Source: Symsagittifera roscoffensis (lineage: Eukaryota > Xenacoelomorpha > Acoela > Convolutidae). Taken from it: a stretch of DNA of 64,000 bases. A model generated the notes under the pieces. The model saw nothing but the letters and a program-made list of their open reading frames with translations. It had not been told where the DNA came from and did not search any database. The position numbers and the translations under genes are program-made. Positions 32,671-44,165 of this stretch are shown piece after piece; the stretch's first letter is position 1; every line of letters starts with the position of its first letter. The stretch is from the NCBI RefSeq assembly GCF_963678635.1, contig NC_087062.1, positions 84,654,012 to 84,718,011 of the forward strand. Direction: 5' to 3'.

Positions 32671-34476
32671 TTATTCTTCTGGGAAAAAGCCGTGAGGGAA
32701 GATGTCGTGTATCATATCTGATATTGTTAGTAATTTGGCTAGTATGCGTATGATGTTTTTAGTTTGCAGCAGTGGCCAAAGCAATTGAAGTGCTTTGATG
32801 GTGTTTAGTTCTTCGGTGCCAACTGCAAACTCATAAGGTGTGTTTTGAATGAGGTTATATATCTTATGATTATATTTAGTATTGTGAATGAATTCTAATA
32901 TGGGTATTTCAATAGGCTGGATAAATTCATGCGGGATAAGGAAGGGTCTGGATTCTTCGGCATTAAAAGTCTTCGTGATGGGACAGAATATATACATTTG
33001 GGTAACTGGGTCATAGTTGCGGAGGATACCGTGGAGGTTAGTATCTCTGATGCAATATGTAAAATTAAGGAAAAATGGTGAAGTGTACCTTGAGTTAAGA
33101 AACTGAAAACGATGGTGAGGTTGTCTTGATGGGGTGTGCAAATCAAAATGATTTTGTATAAAACGATAGTATGTATATGTGTGTGTTTGTTTAGTGCGTA
33201 ACATAAGATCGTGGGAACAGTGCAAATTGCGTTCCTGTGGTGAAAGAAAGTGAAAGGTTAGTGAAAATAACTGAAATTTATTATAGAAGCTTTCATATGC
33301 TTGAATATCGACTAATGATTCGGAAATAATTTGATCATGCTTTCTATCAAAAATATTAAGTGCAAATACGTATGATGTTTTAATGAAAATTTTATCCGTT
33401 AGTTGCGGGTTTGCGAAGCGGTCTTCATCTAAAAATTGGTCTTGATTAGGGCGGATGATATTATGATCGTAGTATTGCAAATTCGTTAGCTCGGGGTGCA
33501 GTGAATGTTTTTAGTAGCTTTTTATATCCAACGTAAGTAAACTGTCGAGGTGTTATTGTTGTGGTGAGACTATAAAACATGTTTTTGTTCTTTTCTATGC
33601 TGTCATGAGTATTTGTTAGTGGTAGGCAAAGGGGGTTAGTAAAATTATAATAAGCTGTCCAATGAAGTGTTGGCATTAAAACATGTTCATCTACAAAATT
33701 GCGTGTGTCATTAGTGTCGTTAGGTGTGTTTAATGTATATTGCGGAAATTAGGGTACGGTGATTTCAAGAAAATTTTTCGTGTTGGTGTGTTGCGGGTGA
33801 TTAATGTATTCGCGGGCTGTTCCGGGTTTGTTCGGGAATGGGTGATACAAAAATTTTCGTTTAAAAGTGCGATAAGCTCTGTGAGTGCTAGTGGGCGTTT
33901 CGGTGGATGTGGATGATTGTGCTAATGATGGAGTGTAAGCTGAGGAGGGTGTGGGAGTAGGTGGATTTGAGGATGTTAACGTGGATGATAGTTGATGTAT
34001 TGAAAGGGTGTTGGGGTGCATTAATTGTTGTTGTAAAGTTATAAAATTATCGAGCTCCTGGGAAATTTGGGGGTATCTGGGGAATTATTATATGATCTGT
34101 CGGAATGAAGTGGAGAATAGGTTGGGGTTACTTGGGAAGCGTAGGAAGGAGTGGGAATGGATGGGAGTGGATGATTAGATGGGACTGGTTGAAAAAGGGG
34201 TTTGGAAAAAGCTGAGGAGTTGGTCTGGGTATAATTTGAGGGAGATGGTTCGGAGTCTGCAAATTCGTCGGGGGTTTCTACATTAGAGTTATTAAATTGT
34301 GAGATAGAATATAAAACTGAAATATCGGAGTTAGTATCAGAATTCGTGCTTGATGGTATACTAATAATCTGAAAATCGGGTGGTGGGAAAGCAAAAAGTG
34401 GTATGATTGGGATTGGAGTTTGGAGGTTGGCTGGGTGGGAATTTAAGCGATGGAGGGATCCAAGATGTCGGCTCAT
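32671..34476 (-). pseudogene. Large post-env ORF of unknown function (broken)
   Basis: The ATG at 34476-34474 overlaps the env stop as ATGA. The frame runs 145 codons to 34039, then continues in a shifted frame (34021-33461, with a stop at 33749), and returns to the first frame from 33480 to 32671 (269 codons). Together these span about 600 codons. The first third is rich in S, P and T and probably disordered; the last third looks folded (SHDLMLRTKQTHTYTYYRF, ALQLLWPLLQTKNIIRILA). I do not recognise a family. A gene this long after env is not standard for Ty3/gypsy elements, though some env-bearing elements have extra ORFs. Copy 2 runs out of the window before this region. Confidence 0.65.
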
Positions 34477-37088
34477 CGTGGGCTAAAAAAATGATTATTT
34501 TGAGATTGAAAAGTGGTGGTGTGAGCTTGTTCTATAATACGTTCATATGTCTTTTCATTTTGTGAATGATGTGTCATTATGTATTGGATGGGACTTTGTG
34601 TTGTATTTGGTCTAAAATTTGGATTATGTGTGATTGCTAGGTTTCGAAAATTACGGGGAACTAATGATAATGGATGGTTTTGTGGTTGGGTTGGTATCTG
34701 TGGTGCTGTAGGTGTTGTGTCTACTTTATTACGTTCTTCATTATATGTGTTTGGTCTTGTGGATTTTTTTGTATTATATTCTTTTATTGGTGCATCTAAA
34801 AGTATTTTGTTTATTGATGATGAAAAAATTCCAAAAAATCCTGCAAATAGTATGCGTGCTACACTTGCTTGTCTATTTACTTGTGTGTGTATAGCGCATG
34901 TGTTATAGATTCCTTTTAAAAGTGAAAAAAGAAATCCTATAAAGTTAAACATTGCGTATAGGATAGTCAATTTTTCTAAGATGTAATAGGGCCATCCTAG
35001 AAAATCGAGAATTTCATTTTTTAGGGTAACAAAGCTAAAAATATTGATAGGTGAAATATCTTGTGGTCTGTATTTTTCACCGTTTAAATATATGTAGTCT
35101 TTGACTTCTTTAAAATATCCGCTATAGTCTTGTGTATAAATGTCTGCGAATCCTGCGGTTTCGGCAAGTTTTCTTAAATTCTGGTCAATTGATTGTCTTT
35201 GTATTGTGTCCATTTGTGTTAATAGTTCCTGAAACTGTTGTGTTCTAATGTGATGTTGGATATCTGATTTAGAATATATTCCAATTGATTGTAAATCAAT
35301 ATTTGGATTACGAGCAATGGCTCTGATGCTTTCGGGTGAAAATTTTTTGAGTGATTGCATTAATGTAGGGTATGTTGTAAGGAGATAGTATTTATCTTCA
35401 TGGGGATTTAATTGTACTACATTGTGGCTATTTTCTGATCCATATGGGACTGCGGTATCCCAAAAATATGTTCGTCTTGAAAGTGTGTCGACAAAATGTA
35501 CTTTGTTTTTATAGAATATAGGGATTCTTTTATAACAACGTTTGTCTTCAAAAACATATAGAGGTGATACTTTTTTGGTGCAAGTATAAAACCATAAAAT
35601 GTTTCCTTCGTAATCTAGAAAATTTGATCTGTTTCCTGATAATAAGTATCCTGCGTAAGGTATTTTTAGTACTGCTAGTGCGAGTGGTTGAAAGATTTGT
35701 GTTCTTTCCAATTCGCATAGTTGATGAAGTGTTACTACTTCGGAGAGTGACATTTCTTAAAAAATTCGACTAATTGTGTAGTCTAACTTCATTTCTAAGC
35801 GGATATCATAATGAATATTACCAAAATAGGTGCTATTCATTAGTGATAGTTCTTGTAAACGTGTGCTTTTACTGTCATGTGGTTTTAGTTTTCCACCAGG
35901 TTGACCTGTGCTTTTTTGAAAGTTAACTGGGATGTATGATGTTCCTTCATTTATAGGATGACTTGTGGCATAAGGGTCAAATTTTTTTTTCCAGTGGTCA
36001 TGTCGAAACCTTTTTCGTATTCGACAAGTATTTTAGAGTATTGTGTTTTATAAAGTGGATTTCTGTTTTTACATGCAAATTCTGTTTCTTGATAGATTTG
36101 GAAACGTGTTAATTTATTTTCTATACCATGAATATTTCTAAAATCATTACTTTGTTTTCGGGATGGGTTTACTTGTTCGTATGGAATTGATTCTTAAAAT
36201 ATTTTTCATGAAATTTTATCATTCGAGCGTGTATTTTTGCTACTTGGAATGTTGTGCATGTATCTTCGGGAAACCAAACAATTGTTGCTTCGGTCCTTGT
36301 TGTAGGGTCACAATAACCTTGATCATTTTTGCAAGGTAATCTAATTCCTTGATAAATCATGGTGTTATCAGATAAATCTCGTGTGAGTTGTACTTTTTTG
36401 AGTTGTATTTTCCAATCGAAAAACATTATTTGTTGATGTCCTTATTTTTTGTGTCTGCTTTGCAGTTTGAGGGGTCATTTATTCCAATGTGTGGTATCCA
36501 GTGTTTATCGTGAATGTCATAAGTTAATCTTCCGTGTGCGCCGTTATATGGATATTTTTCGTCTAATTTAATATGTCCTTGATATCGTTCAAGTTCTGCT
36601 TGATGTACAGAATCGGCAAAGACTTGAAAATTTACTATTTTTCTGTCTGTGTTTTTATTTCTGGTTAGATTTAGTCTGAGTAATTCATTTTTACAATCAT
36701 CGGGGCTTAGATGTAAAAATCGTTCTATGTTACTTTGGTAAAACGATTCGTGGTCAAGTCGGTTTTTATTTCCGTTTGAAACTTGTGAACAATGTACTTT
36801 CTTTTCGGAAAATGTTGCTGTAAATTTATATCCTGTGGCTGTTGTTGCTCTGGCTTTTGAATACAATGTTGCTATTACATTTGTAGTTTCTATAGCTTGT
36901 GGTTCTGTTTCGCATTGTGATACTTGATATATTGCATATTTGTGTAGTGTTTTTTGTTCGTTTTCTTCACAATCATAGTGTGTTACTAATAAATCCTGGG
37001 GTCCTGTGCGAGGAGAAGGATTTGTGTTTTGGTCGGAAAATATTAGAAAAAAGATGTGTTGAAATGTTAATATTTTTGGAATATACAT
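34473..37088 (-). pseudogene. Envelope-like glycoprotein gene (frameshifted)
   Basis: The frame starts at ATG 37088-37086 with a signal-peptide-like MYIPKILTFQHIFFLIF and soon a cysteine-bearing YDCEEN segment. It continues as three open pieces: 37088-36426 (220 codons), 36426-36169 (85) and 35753-34473 (426). Copy 2 is colinear across the first break, so that break is a lesion in copy 1; a second shift lies near 36180, and a broken stretch covers 35757-36168. The 426-codon piece has two hydrophobic segments towards its end (LTILYAMFNFIGFLFSLL and ILFAGFFGIFSSS), then a polar tail, fitting a type I membrane glycoprotein. Cysteines and N-glycosylation sequons fit an ectodomain. The fusion-protein class cannot be assigned from sequence alone. 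The start overlaps the preceding ORF by 22 nt. Confidence 0.7.
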
Positions 37089-38580
37089 GTGTATGATAAT
37101 CCTGAGTATGGGTTATAAAATGTTATGGAATCAATTGTGTTTTTCGTATATCTATCGTATTTGTATATTACTTCAGTGGTTATAAATGGTGGTGGTAGCG
37201 ATTGAGCTGTTATATTTGGTGGATTTAATGGGTAGGGATGTTGTACAATATTGTTTAGTTTGATCGTGATTTCAAATTTTAATTGGAGACTATTCTGTTG
37301 AAGTATTTGAATATTGTGTTCTCGAATATCTTCGTGGATATCTTGTCTATATTGTAATCTATTGAGTGCCCAACTGTGGAGTCGGTTACTTTCTTGATGT
37401 TGTCCAAATAATGGTGGAGGTGCTACGATTGTGTTCCAATCTAATCGTAAAGGGATATTTGATGATGATTGTTCTCGATATCTAGCGTCGAGGTTATTTG
37501 GAAAATTTAAAGGGAAAAGTGTCGGTGAGATTTGACTGAATGATGGTGTTGACGGTAGTGATAATGTTTCTGGAAGTGATGATAGTGTTGTATCCGTAGA
37601 AATATCAATTGGATCATTCACTAAGTTTGGTTCACCTTGTGTATAAGAGTGTGTTGCCCAATATGGTAGTCGTGCGGTGGGATTGGGGGGGTTAAAGGGA
37701 TTCTCACGTATTTTCTCAGATGTTGGTGTTGAATCTAAGTAATCTGAGGGTATACTTGAGATTATGAAAGGAGTGCAGGAGTTTCTGGTAATGTACTATT
37801 TGGATTTTCTGAAGTAGTTGGTGTGGGTGATTGGGGTATATCAAAATGAACTCTAGGAGTTTGAAAATTTTTATTTCCTCGTGGATGTATAGTGTTGTAT
37901 GATAGTGTTGTATCCGTAGAAATATCAATTGGATGTATAGTGTTGTATGATAGTGTTGTATCCGTAGAAATATCATTTGGATCATTCACTAAGTTTGGTT
38001 CACCTTGTGTATAAGAGTGTGTTGCCCAATATGGTAGTCGTGCGGTGGGATTGGGGGGGTTAAAGGGATTCTCACGTATTTTCTCAGATGTTGGTGTTGA
38101 ATCTAAGTAATCTGAGGGTATACTTGAGATTGTGAAAGGAGTGCAGGAGTTTCTGGTAATGTACTATTTGGATTTTCTGAAGTAGTTGGTGTGGGTGATT
38201 GGGGTATATCAAAATGAACTCTAGGAGTTTGAAAATTTCTATTTCCTCGTGGATGTATAATTTGTCTACTTTTCTCGACTGTGTTTTGATTTTGACTTAT
38301 GTTTCTTATTCGATTTAAATCTTGTGGTAATGTGGGGTACAAATTATATGTTGGTTCACTTAGGGGTACCTGTCGCTGAACTGGTTCTAATGGTTCGGAT
38401 AAGCGAGCGTGTCGTTCCTCAAAAGTGTATGGGTTATCTTGAAAAGAAATTAGTTTGGATGTTTGGGGGTTTTGGGTAGTTGTGGGTATTGCTGGATTTT
38501 CTTGGGATGATGTCGGTGAAGACTGATTTTGCGATTGTTGGTTAGCAATTTTTGAAAGTGTTCGATTGATTTTTTCTAGT
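37067..38580 (-). pseudogene. Pre-env proline/glutamine-rich ORF
   Basis: Pieces of one coding region lie between the small membrane ORFs and env. The N-terminal half is P, S, T, Q, N-rich and contains HPRGNRNFQTPRVHFDIP. The C-terminal part (37621-37067) looks folded: LDWNTIVAPPPLFGQ, NRLHSWALNRLQYRQDI and a terminal SYTCIFQKY. Copy 2 keeps the same order with homologous blocks (60900-62030), so it is a real element gene. In copy 1 a 368-bp tandem duplication disrupts it. It might be a virion or env-leader protein, but I do not recognise the family. Confidence 0.65.
37621..38350 (-). repeat. 368-bp tandem duplication with nested 44-bp repeats
   Basis: CTAAGTTTGGTTCACCTTGT begins at 37621 and again at 37989, with nearly identical sequence following for about 240 bp. 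Between the units, TATAGTGTTGTATGATAGTG and the following bases occur twice (near 37889 and 37934). Copy 2 lacks the duplication, so it arose in copy 1 lineage recently. Confidence 0.85.
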
Positions 38581-38599
38581 GGGAAGATTTATGTTTATT

Positions 38600-38764
38600 C
38601 TAGTATTCTTCAATGAAAAGAATTAAAAAGATTGTTGCTAAGGCGAATGTGACTATTGCCTTTTTTACACATTTGCGCATTGTCAGTATTAGGGATGATA
38701 AAAATATGATGAAAATTACAAATAGTAAAAAAATATCTGTTCTACTAAAAGTTGTTCGTATCAT
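38600..38764 (-). CDS. Small two-helix membrane protein, 54 aa (conserved in copy 2)
   Basis: ATG 38764-38762 to TAG 38602-38600. Two hydrophobic segments (FLLFVIFIIFLSSLILT and AIVTFALATIFLILF) flank a short basic hinge RKCVKK; the protein ends FIEEY. Copy 2 encodes the same protein at 60710-60865, keeping DIF.LFVIF, the C.KKA hinge and the FIEEY end despite DNA divergence. This conservation makes it a real gene. The ATG overlaps the stop of the preceding 80-aa ORF as ATGA, suggesting coupled translation. Viroporin-like or glycoprotein-associated roles are possible, but no family is recognised. Confidence 0.75.
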   Translation of the reverse strand: MIRTTFSRTDIFLLFVIFIIFLSSLILTMRKCVKKAIVTFALATIFLILFIEEY

Positions 38765-39003
38765 TTAAATAGATTGTGAATTATCGTACCTGTGAATATG
38801 ATCAATGATTTGGGAAAGTTGGAGATATATTTCAAATAGGGAGTAAAAATTTTTAAAATGTTGCAAAAAATTAATAAAATGATTATAAAAGCTTCAAAAG
38901 TATCAAATAGAAATATGAATAAAATTTTGAATAGTATAAAAAAGTGTATTAAAAATTTTAAGATTGTATTTTTGAAGATATTGACTGTTTGAGAGAAAAG
39001 CAT
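38761..39003 (-). CDS. Small hydrophobic ORF, 80 aa
   Basis: ATG at 39003-39001, stop TGA at 38763-38761. It is almost entirely hydrophobic (FLIHFFILFKILFIFLF, then AFIIILLIFCNILKIF) and likely spans a membrane two or three times. Copy 2 has homologous sequence at about 60440-60700, matching FDTFEAFIIILLIF best after a frame change, so copy 2 is damaged there. It sits directly before the 54-aa membrane protein with a 4-nt overlap. Confidence 0.6.
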   Translation of the reverse strand: MLFSQTVNIFKNTILKFLIHFFILFKILFIFLFDTFEAFIIILLIFCNILKIFTPYLKYISNFPKSLIIFTGTIIHNLFK

Positions 39004-39618
39004 TTAAGAAATGATTTCTTCGTCGAATATTTTTTGTTGTTTGAGGCGAGATTCAAGTGTGGTCGAGTTAATTATGGATTTTTTGACACGGGTTGAGTTT
39101 TGTGAAAAATTGTTGGGGGCTAATTTTATGGTGTTCGGGAGGTCTTCTTTGCTTTATTTTTATTTGTCGGGTGATCTGGGGTATTTTTGAAATATTTGTA
39201 CTTTAGACCAAATAATTATGGTCCTTTTTTACTTTAGGCTTATTTGTTATTTTTGGTTTGAGGGTTTTTGAGGTTTGAGTTGGGAAAATAGTGTTGATCT
39301 TTGCGTTATTAGATAGGGGAGGGTTGTAATATTATGGTAGTATTTATTTTAGTTGTCAAGTTTTAGCGAGTTGCTTATTTTTGACCTGGAGGTTGTAAAG
39401 TTATAGTTATAGATATGCCTGGAGTTTAATATCTTTCGGCTAGTAGGTTGGTGTTAGAGATATCGGAGGTAGCGGATTTAAGTGAATCCTATTGGCTGAG
39501 TTTGAACTAGAATTGTTGCGTGTTTGTCAGCATAATATCTTGAAAAATGAAAGTTCAAAATGATCCAGAGGTGCAAAAATTATTTATTTTAAAATTAAAA
39601 TTGTTTTTGAAATTCAAG
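39004..39618 (-). other. Spacer between pol and the accessory ORFs
   Basis: About 600 bp without a supported ORF. Copy 2 has a corresponding but rearranged spacer at 60060-60430. A splice acceptor for env or accessory mRNAs could lie here; none is obvious. Confidence 0.45.
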
Positions 39619-41384
39619 TTACTTTAATATTTTAGATTGTGGAATGAATGTTTTGTAGTTTTTACGTGGTTGATTTCTAAGTCGTGATAATTCTCTATGT
39701 TCTGATTTTTCTACTTGTTCTTGTGGTAAAATTTTTTGTATCATTTTCCTGTTTTTTCTTTCTTTTTGAGGTATTTTTGGGTCTGGTATTATATGAATGT
39801 TTTGAGTTGTGGTTTGTTTTTGATTTTGATTTTCATGATGAACGTTGTGTTGTTCATTTTTTTCTTTTTCTGTATGTGGACGATTTTGAATAAATTTTAA
39901 ACTTGTGAAAGAATAAAATTGAGTTAATTCGCGTAGTGCGTATTCTTTTGGGTAGTAGGGCAATAGATTGTTTCGATGTTGAACAATTTTTTTTAGTTGG
40001 ATCTGTAAGTTTTATTATTTGGCAATTATTTGGTATGGTCCTTTTCAAAGGGATTGTAATTTTTTAGAGATTCCTTTTTGTGTATTAAAGTTAGGTATTA
40101 AGACAAATGTTCCAATTTTTAAATCTGTGGCTGGTGTAAAGTGTGAATTAATTTGGTGGTAAATGTTTTGCCTTTGTAACAATTTCTTTGTTACTTTTTG
40201 GTAAATTTCATTGTGTTTTTTATCTCTATTTAAAATCCATTCGGTGTGTGTGCCGGAGGCTAATTTAAGAATTTGTGGGTGATGAAAATGATCTTCATCA
40301 TGTGTGTGTAAAGGTAGGTTATAACAAATTGAGTCTTTATTTGGTTGGCAATAACCTTGTACATTTTTATGGGCGTTTGCTGAAAACATAATTGGTTTAC
40401 CTGGCTTTTGATGAAAAACCATTTCGTATGGTGACCTTCCTAAAGTTGTCGTGATTTGTGAGTTGTATGCTAAGGGAAATAATTCTGACCATTCTGTGTA
40501 TTTTGTATCATTTCTGCTGACCATTCTGTGATATTTGTATCATTTCCATTTATAATACATCTGAGATATTCTTGTAGTGAACGGTTCATACCTTCGACTA
40601 AACCGTTTGTTCAAAGTGCATGAGATGTACGTGGTTTAAGTTTGATTTTATATAAGTGGCATAGTGTGATGACTTCATTATTTATGAATTCTGTACGGTT
40701 GTCTGTAACTAAGATTTCGGGTCATCCGAATTTAGCAATCCAATGTTCATAAAGCGTCGTGTAAGCATAATAAGCATTACAATGTGGTACTGGGTTGAGT
40801 GCTACATAATGTGTGAATGCGTCAACAATGACCATAATGTAGGAGTTTCCTTCAGAAGATGGTGAAATTGGTCTTTTTGTATCGAATGATATGCGATGGT
40901 TAAAATATAAGCTTTGTCCTTTAAAATCTTGTTTTTGTTCTATTTGTTTTTGATTTGGACAAGGTTTGTTCAATTGACATATTATACAATCATTGCAAAA
41001 TACTTTTATCCAAATTGGTGCATTTGGGAAATAAAAATTTTGTGTGAAGTTCGAGTATGTTTTTTCTGATCCGGAGTGTCCTTTAGTATTTTGTGTATGT
41101 GAGATATTAAAAGCCATTAATATCATACTTAAAGGAAGACAGGGAACTTTAGAATCGTTTAATTTATATTCTAAAAGATCTGTTTTTTCATTAATTGTTG
41201 TGTTATTAAATTTTCGGAAATATCGGAGGAGTGTTTTATTTCCTAAAAATGTGGTATCTGCTTTTACGGGCTTAGTTTTGTGTTTGTGCCAAGATTTTAG
41301 TTGTCTAATTGCTGGGTCGAGATTTTGATATTGTTTTAAAAGTTCAAGTGTTATTTTATCTGTTGGGGGGAAAAATATTGTCAA
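39619..41384 (-). pseudogene. Integrase (stops and shifts)
   Basis: The N-terminal zinc-binding region shows NTKGHSGSEKTY and CNDCIICQ. The catalytic core follows: SFDTKRPI with the first aspartate, MVIVDAFTHYVAL, then after a TGA at 40724-40722 the TDNRTEF block with the second aspartate, and after another TGA (40613-40611) NGLVEGMNRSLQEYLR with the glutamate. The C-terminal part (40524-40045) has SELFPLAYNSQITTTLGRSP and FVLIPNF, and then a GPY-type block near 40035. The tail to 39619 is basic and changes frame. All Ty3/gypsy integrase hallmarks are present, but the chain is interrupted. Confidence 0.85.
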
Positions 41385-42228
41385 TTTCTAGTTTTGATAA
41401 AGGAATTGTGTCAATTGGGTCATGAAGGTCAAAAACTTGGTTGATTGTGTATTTTAAATCCTTTGTTTGTGGTCCTGATAAATTTATTTTTTTGGTTAAA
41501 TTTTCTTTTTCAATTAATGGAAAAAGGTCTTTTTTATGCGAGTGTTGTCTTATTCTCTTTTGTTGAGTATTATTTTTTATCCATTGTGAGTATGGAATTG
41601 GTTTAAAAGTTGATGTTCCGAATAAATCAACTTCATAGTGAGTAATTTGGCAATCTAAGTAGAGTGGGAAATATTGTAGATTATTTATCTGTGATTGATC
41701 AATATCAGTTTTTACTGCATATTTGCATTCTAATCGGGGTGATGTTTCATCTTTTGCGAGATAAAACTTAATATTTTGTGGTATTTCAACTGTAGTTTTT
41801 CGTGTGAATAAATCAGGTGGCGTATTTCTACTTAATGTATCTGGTAATGCAAGGTTTTTTCCTGCTGTCTAAACTATCTGTAAGTTTGGGAATTTCATTA
41901 GAAATAGTTGAAATCTATAAACTCTATGATTTGGGTTTAATTTTTGTGTAAAGAGAAATATAATTGGTTTATGATCTGTGAATAAAACTGTTGGGTGTTT
42001 TGATCCAAGTATCAGAAATTCATATTCAGTAAGTGTATAAATTATAGCTGTACATTCTCTCATTAGAGTTGAGAGTCGTAGCTCTGCTTGTGTGAATAAT
42101 CGTGAATTTGCTGATATAAAGTTCATTTTACTTGTTCCACTATGTGATTGTAGCAATGCTGCGCCGATGCCAAAATTTGAAGCATCGCACATTGCATAGA
42201 ATGGTTGATTTGGATCTGGAATTGTGTT
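41385..42228 (-). pseudogene. RNase H and linker
   Basis: The open piece 42192-41869 has the catalytic residues in order: CDASNFGIGAALLQ (D), MRECTAIIYTL (E) and VLFTDHKPI (D). A TAG at 41871-41869 ends it. Downstream the frame continues with LPDTLSRNTPP, the usual post-RNase H motif, then a linker to integrase. A TAA at 42231-42229 separates it from RT. Confidence 0.85.
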
Positions 42229-43251
42229 TTAAATTTGTTCAGTTAAAAGCTTTTTCATTTCTTCAAATCGTGTTTGATGTTCAGTGGTCCATTCAAAATT
42301 ATTTTGTTGTCTGAGGATGTTATAAAAAAGTCTTAAGTATAATTGCATTTTGTAAACATATTTACTTAAGAAATTTAACATTCCAAGGAATTCTTGGATT
42401 TTCTTTTTATTTCTAGGTGACTGAAGTTTTTGAATGGCGTCAATGCGTGATTTTAATGGAGTGATAGTGTTTCGTTCAATATTATGTCCTAAAAATTTAA
42501 CGCGTGTTAAAAAGAAGTGTGATTTATCGGGGGCTGCTTTCAAATTTTCGTTCTGAAGTACCTTATGGTATTGTTCTAAGACTGTAAACATCTCGTCTTT
42601 GGTTTGTGATTGCATAAAAACATCATCTAAATAGGTGATTGCATTTTTCTTGAGTATAGGTGGTCTAAAAATTTTACTCATAAAAGCTGAAAAAGCTGCT
42701 GGTCCTATGGATATTCCATAGAATAAGCGATTAAATTCATATTGTTGATTTCCAATAACAAATTGTGTTAAACGTCGTGATTGTTCATTTAGTGGCATTT
42801 GGTTATATGCACTATTCTAATCTGCGGTTGTGAAGTATTTACCATTTATCTTTGTTAAGATAACTTGTATTGGTTCAATTGGCCAATTGAATTTTGATTC
42901 GTCAATTAGTGAATTGAGGTATCTAGCGTCTAAAACTATTTTTAGTGGTTCACCTTTTGCTAGAATGATAACAGGGTTAATGTAGGTGTTTTCTTTTGGT
43001 AGTTCTTTTTTATTTACTGGTGAGATAATTTCGTATTGTTATAAAATGTCAAGTAATCTGTTTACCTTGTCATGTAAGTGAATCGGTACTTTACTTGCTC
43101 TTTGTTTTTTGAAAACTGCGTCAGGTTTTAACGGAAGGTGTAGTGATGAACTAATTTTTCCAACGTCAAAATTTGATGTTGCATAAACTGTTGAATATTT
43201 TAACAGTTGTTTTGCTAATTTATCAAATTCAATTTGTGTAATTTGTGAGTA
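42229..43251 (-). pseudogene. Reverse transcriptase (stops)
   Basis: Motifs in order: KIVLDARYLNSLIDES (RT2 region), FTTAD then a TAG at 42819-42817 then NSAYNQMPL, QQYEFNRLFYGISIGPAAFS, the catalytic ITYLDDVFMQS, and FLGHNIERNTITPLKSRID followed by QEFLGMLNFLSKYV. YLDD and the GH/FLG connection block identify Ty3/gypsy. A further TAA is at 43041-43039. At the TAG, copy 2 has ATG, so this is a point lesion in copy 1. Confidence 0.9.
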
Positions 43252-44165
43252 TCAAAAATTAAACATTGTTAAAAATTTTTGTTGCTCTTTTGTGTAATTT
43301 GTTATATTGAATGTTGGTTTAAAATATGGTGTTTTTGTGAAATAATCTGTGTTTTTCTTTTCATTACTTTTTATATTATTTAAGGATAATTCTTCGTCAA
43401 GAATTGTTGGTTGGCAAATATCCAATAATTGGAGTATATTATTAACGCGGTAGGCTACTTCATTTATAGGTGAAATTGTAGCATTTGTTTCACAATATCC
43501 TAAAAGTCCTAAGGGTAGTGTTACTTGATATGGTGTATTGTTATACACGTGTAATGAAATGATGTCGGAATTCGTATTTTTCGAATATTTTATAGATGAG
43601 CTTGTAATTTTGAAAAATTTGTGAATAGGTTTAAATTCGAAGTCTGACATAAAAAGTTGTTGTTTGTTTTGACTTTTGTCATACTGATGAACTTGTTTTA
43701 TTGAAAACTTATATATATTTCCTGATAGTGGTTTCAGGTGTTTCTGTTGTTGATTGTAAATGGGATAAAATTTTGAGAAAAATGGCGGTTGTTTGTTTAA
43801 TCTTTGGAAGAATGTTAAGGCTGTGTTTTTTGTTTTTGTGTATTTATCTTTGATATGTATCTTACTATTTAAGATGTTGATTGTTGGTATATATTTAGAT
43901 ATAAATGGTATGCCAATTATATTGTGTTTAATATCAGTAATATGAAATATTTGTTTAAATGGTTTGTTCAAAATTTTGTTTTGTTCCATTGTTCTTGTGG
44001 GAAGAAGGAATAATTGGATTTTTCCATAATTTACTAATGTTGATCCTTGTGCTGTTGCTAATTTTCTAGAGGTTTCAAGAAGTGTTAAATTTGGATGCAA
44101 TGTTTTGATTTCATTCCATGTGGGAATATTAATTATATTTGATTCTGCTCCTGAGTCAATTAAAA
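43252..44165 (-). pseudogene. Retroviral-type aspartic protease and linker
   Basis: The active site DSGAES lies just below 44160 but is one frame off from upstream gag because a T run is one base short. Copy 2 is in frame there but has ESG, losing the catalytic aspartate. The flap-side block HNIIGIPFISKYIP matches the family's I-[ILV]-G motif. A TGA at 43254-43252 ends the open piece before RT. Confidence 0.75.

Noticed and set aside
34579-34908. Plus-strand hydrophobic ORFs (also 44695-45297, 46099-46456, 31848-32091, 39684-39893)
   Set aside because: They are antisense to retroelement genes or T-rich shadows with no homology or conserved counterpart.
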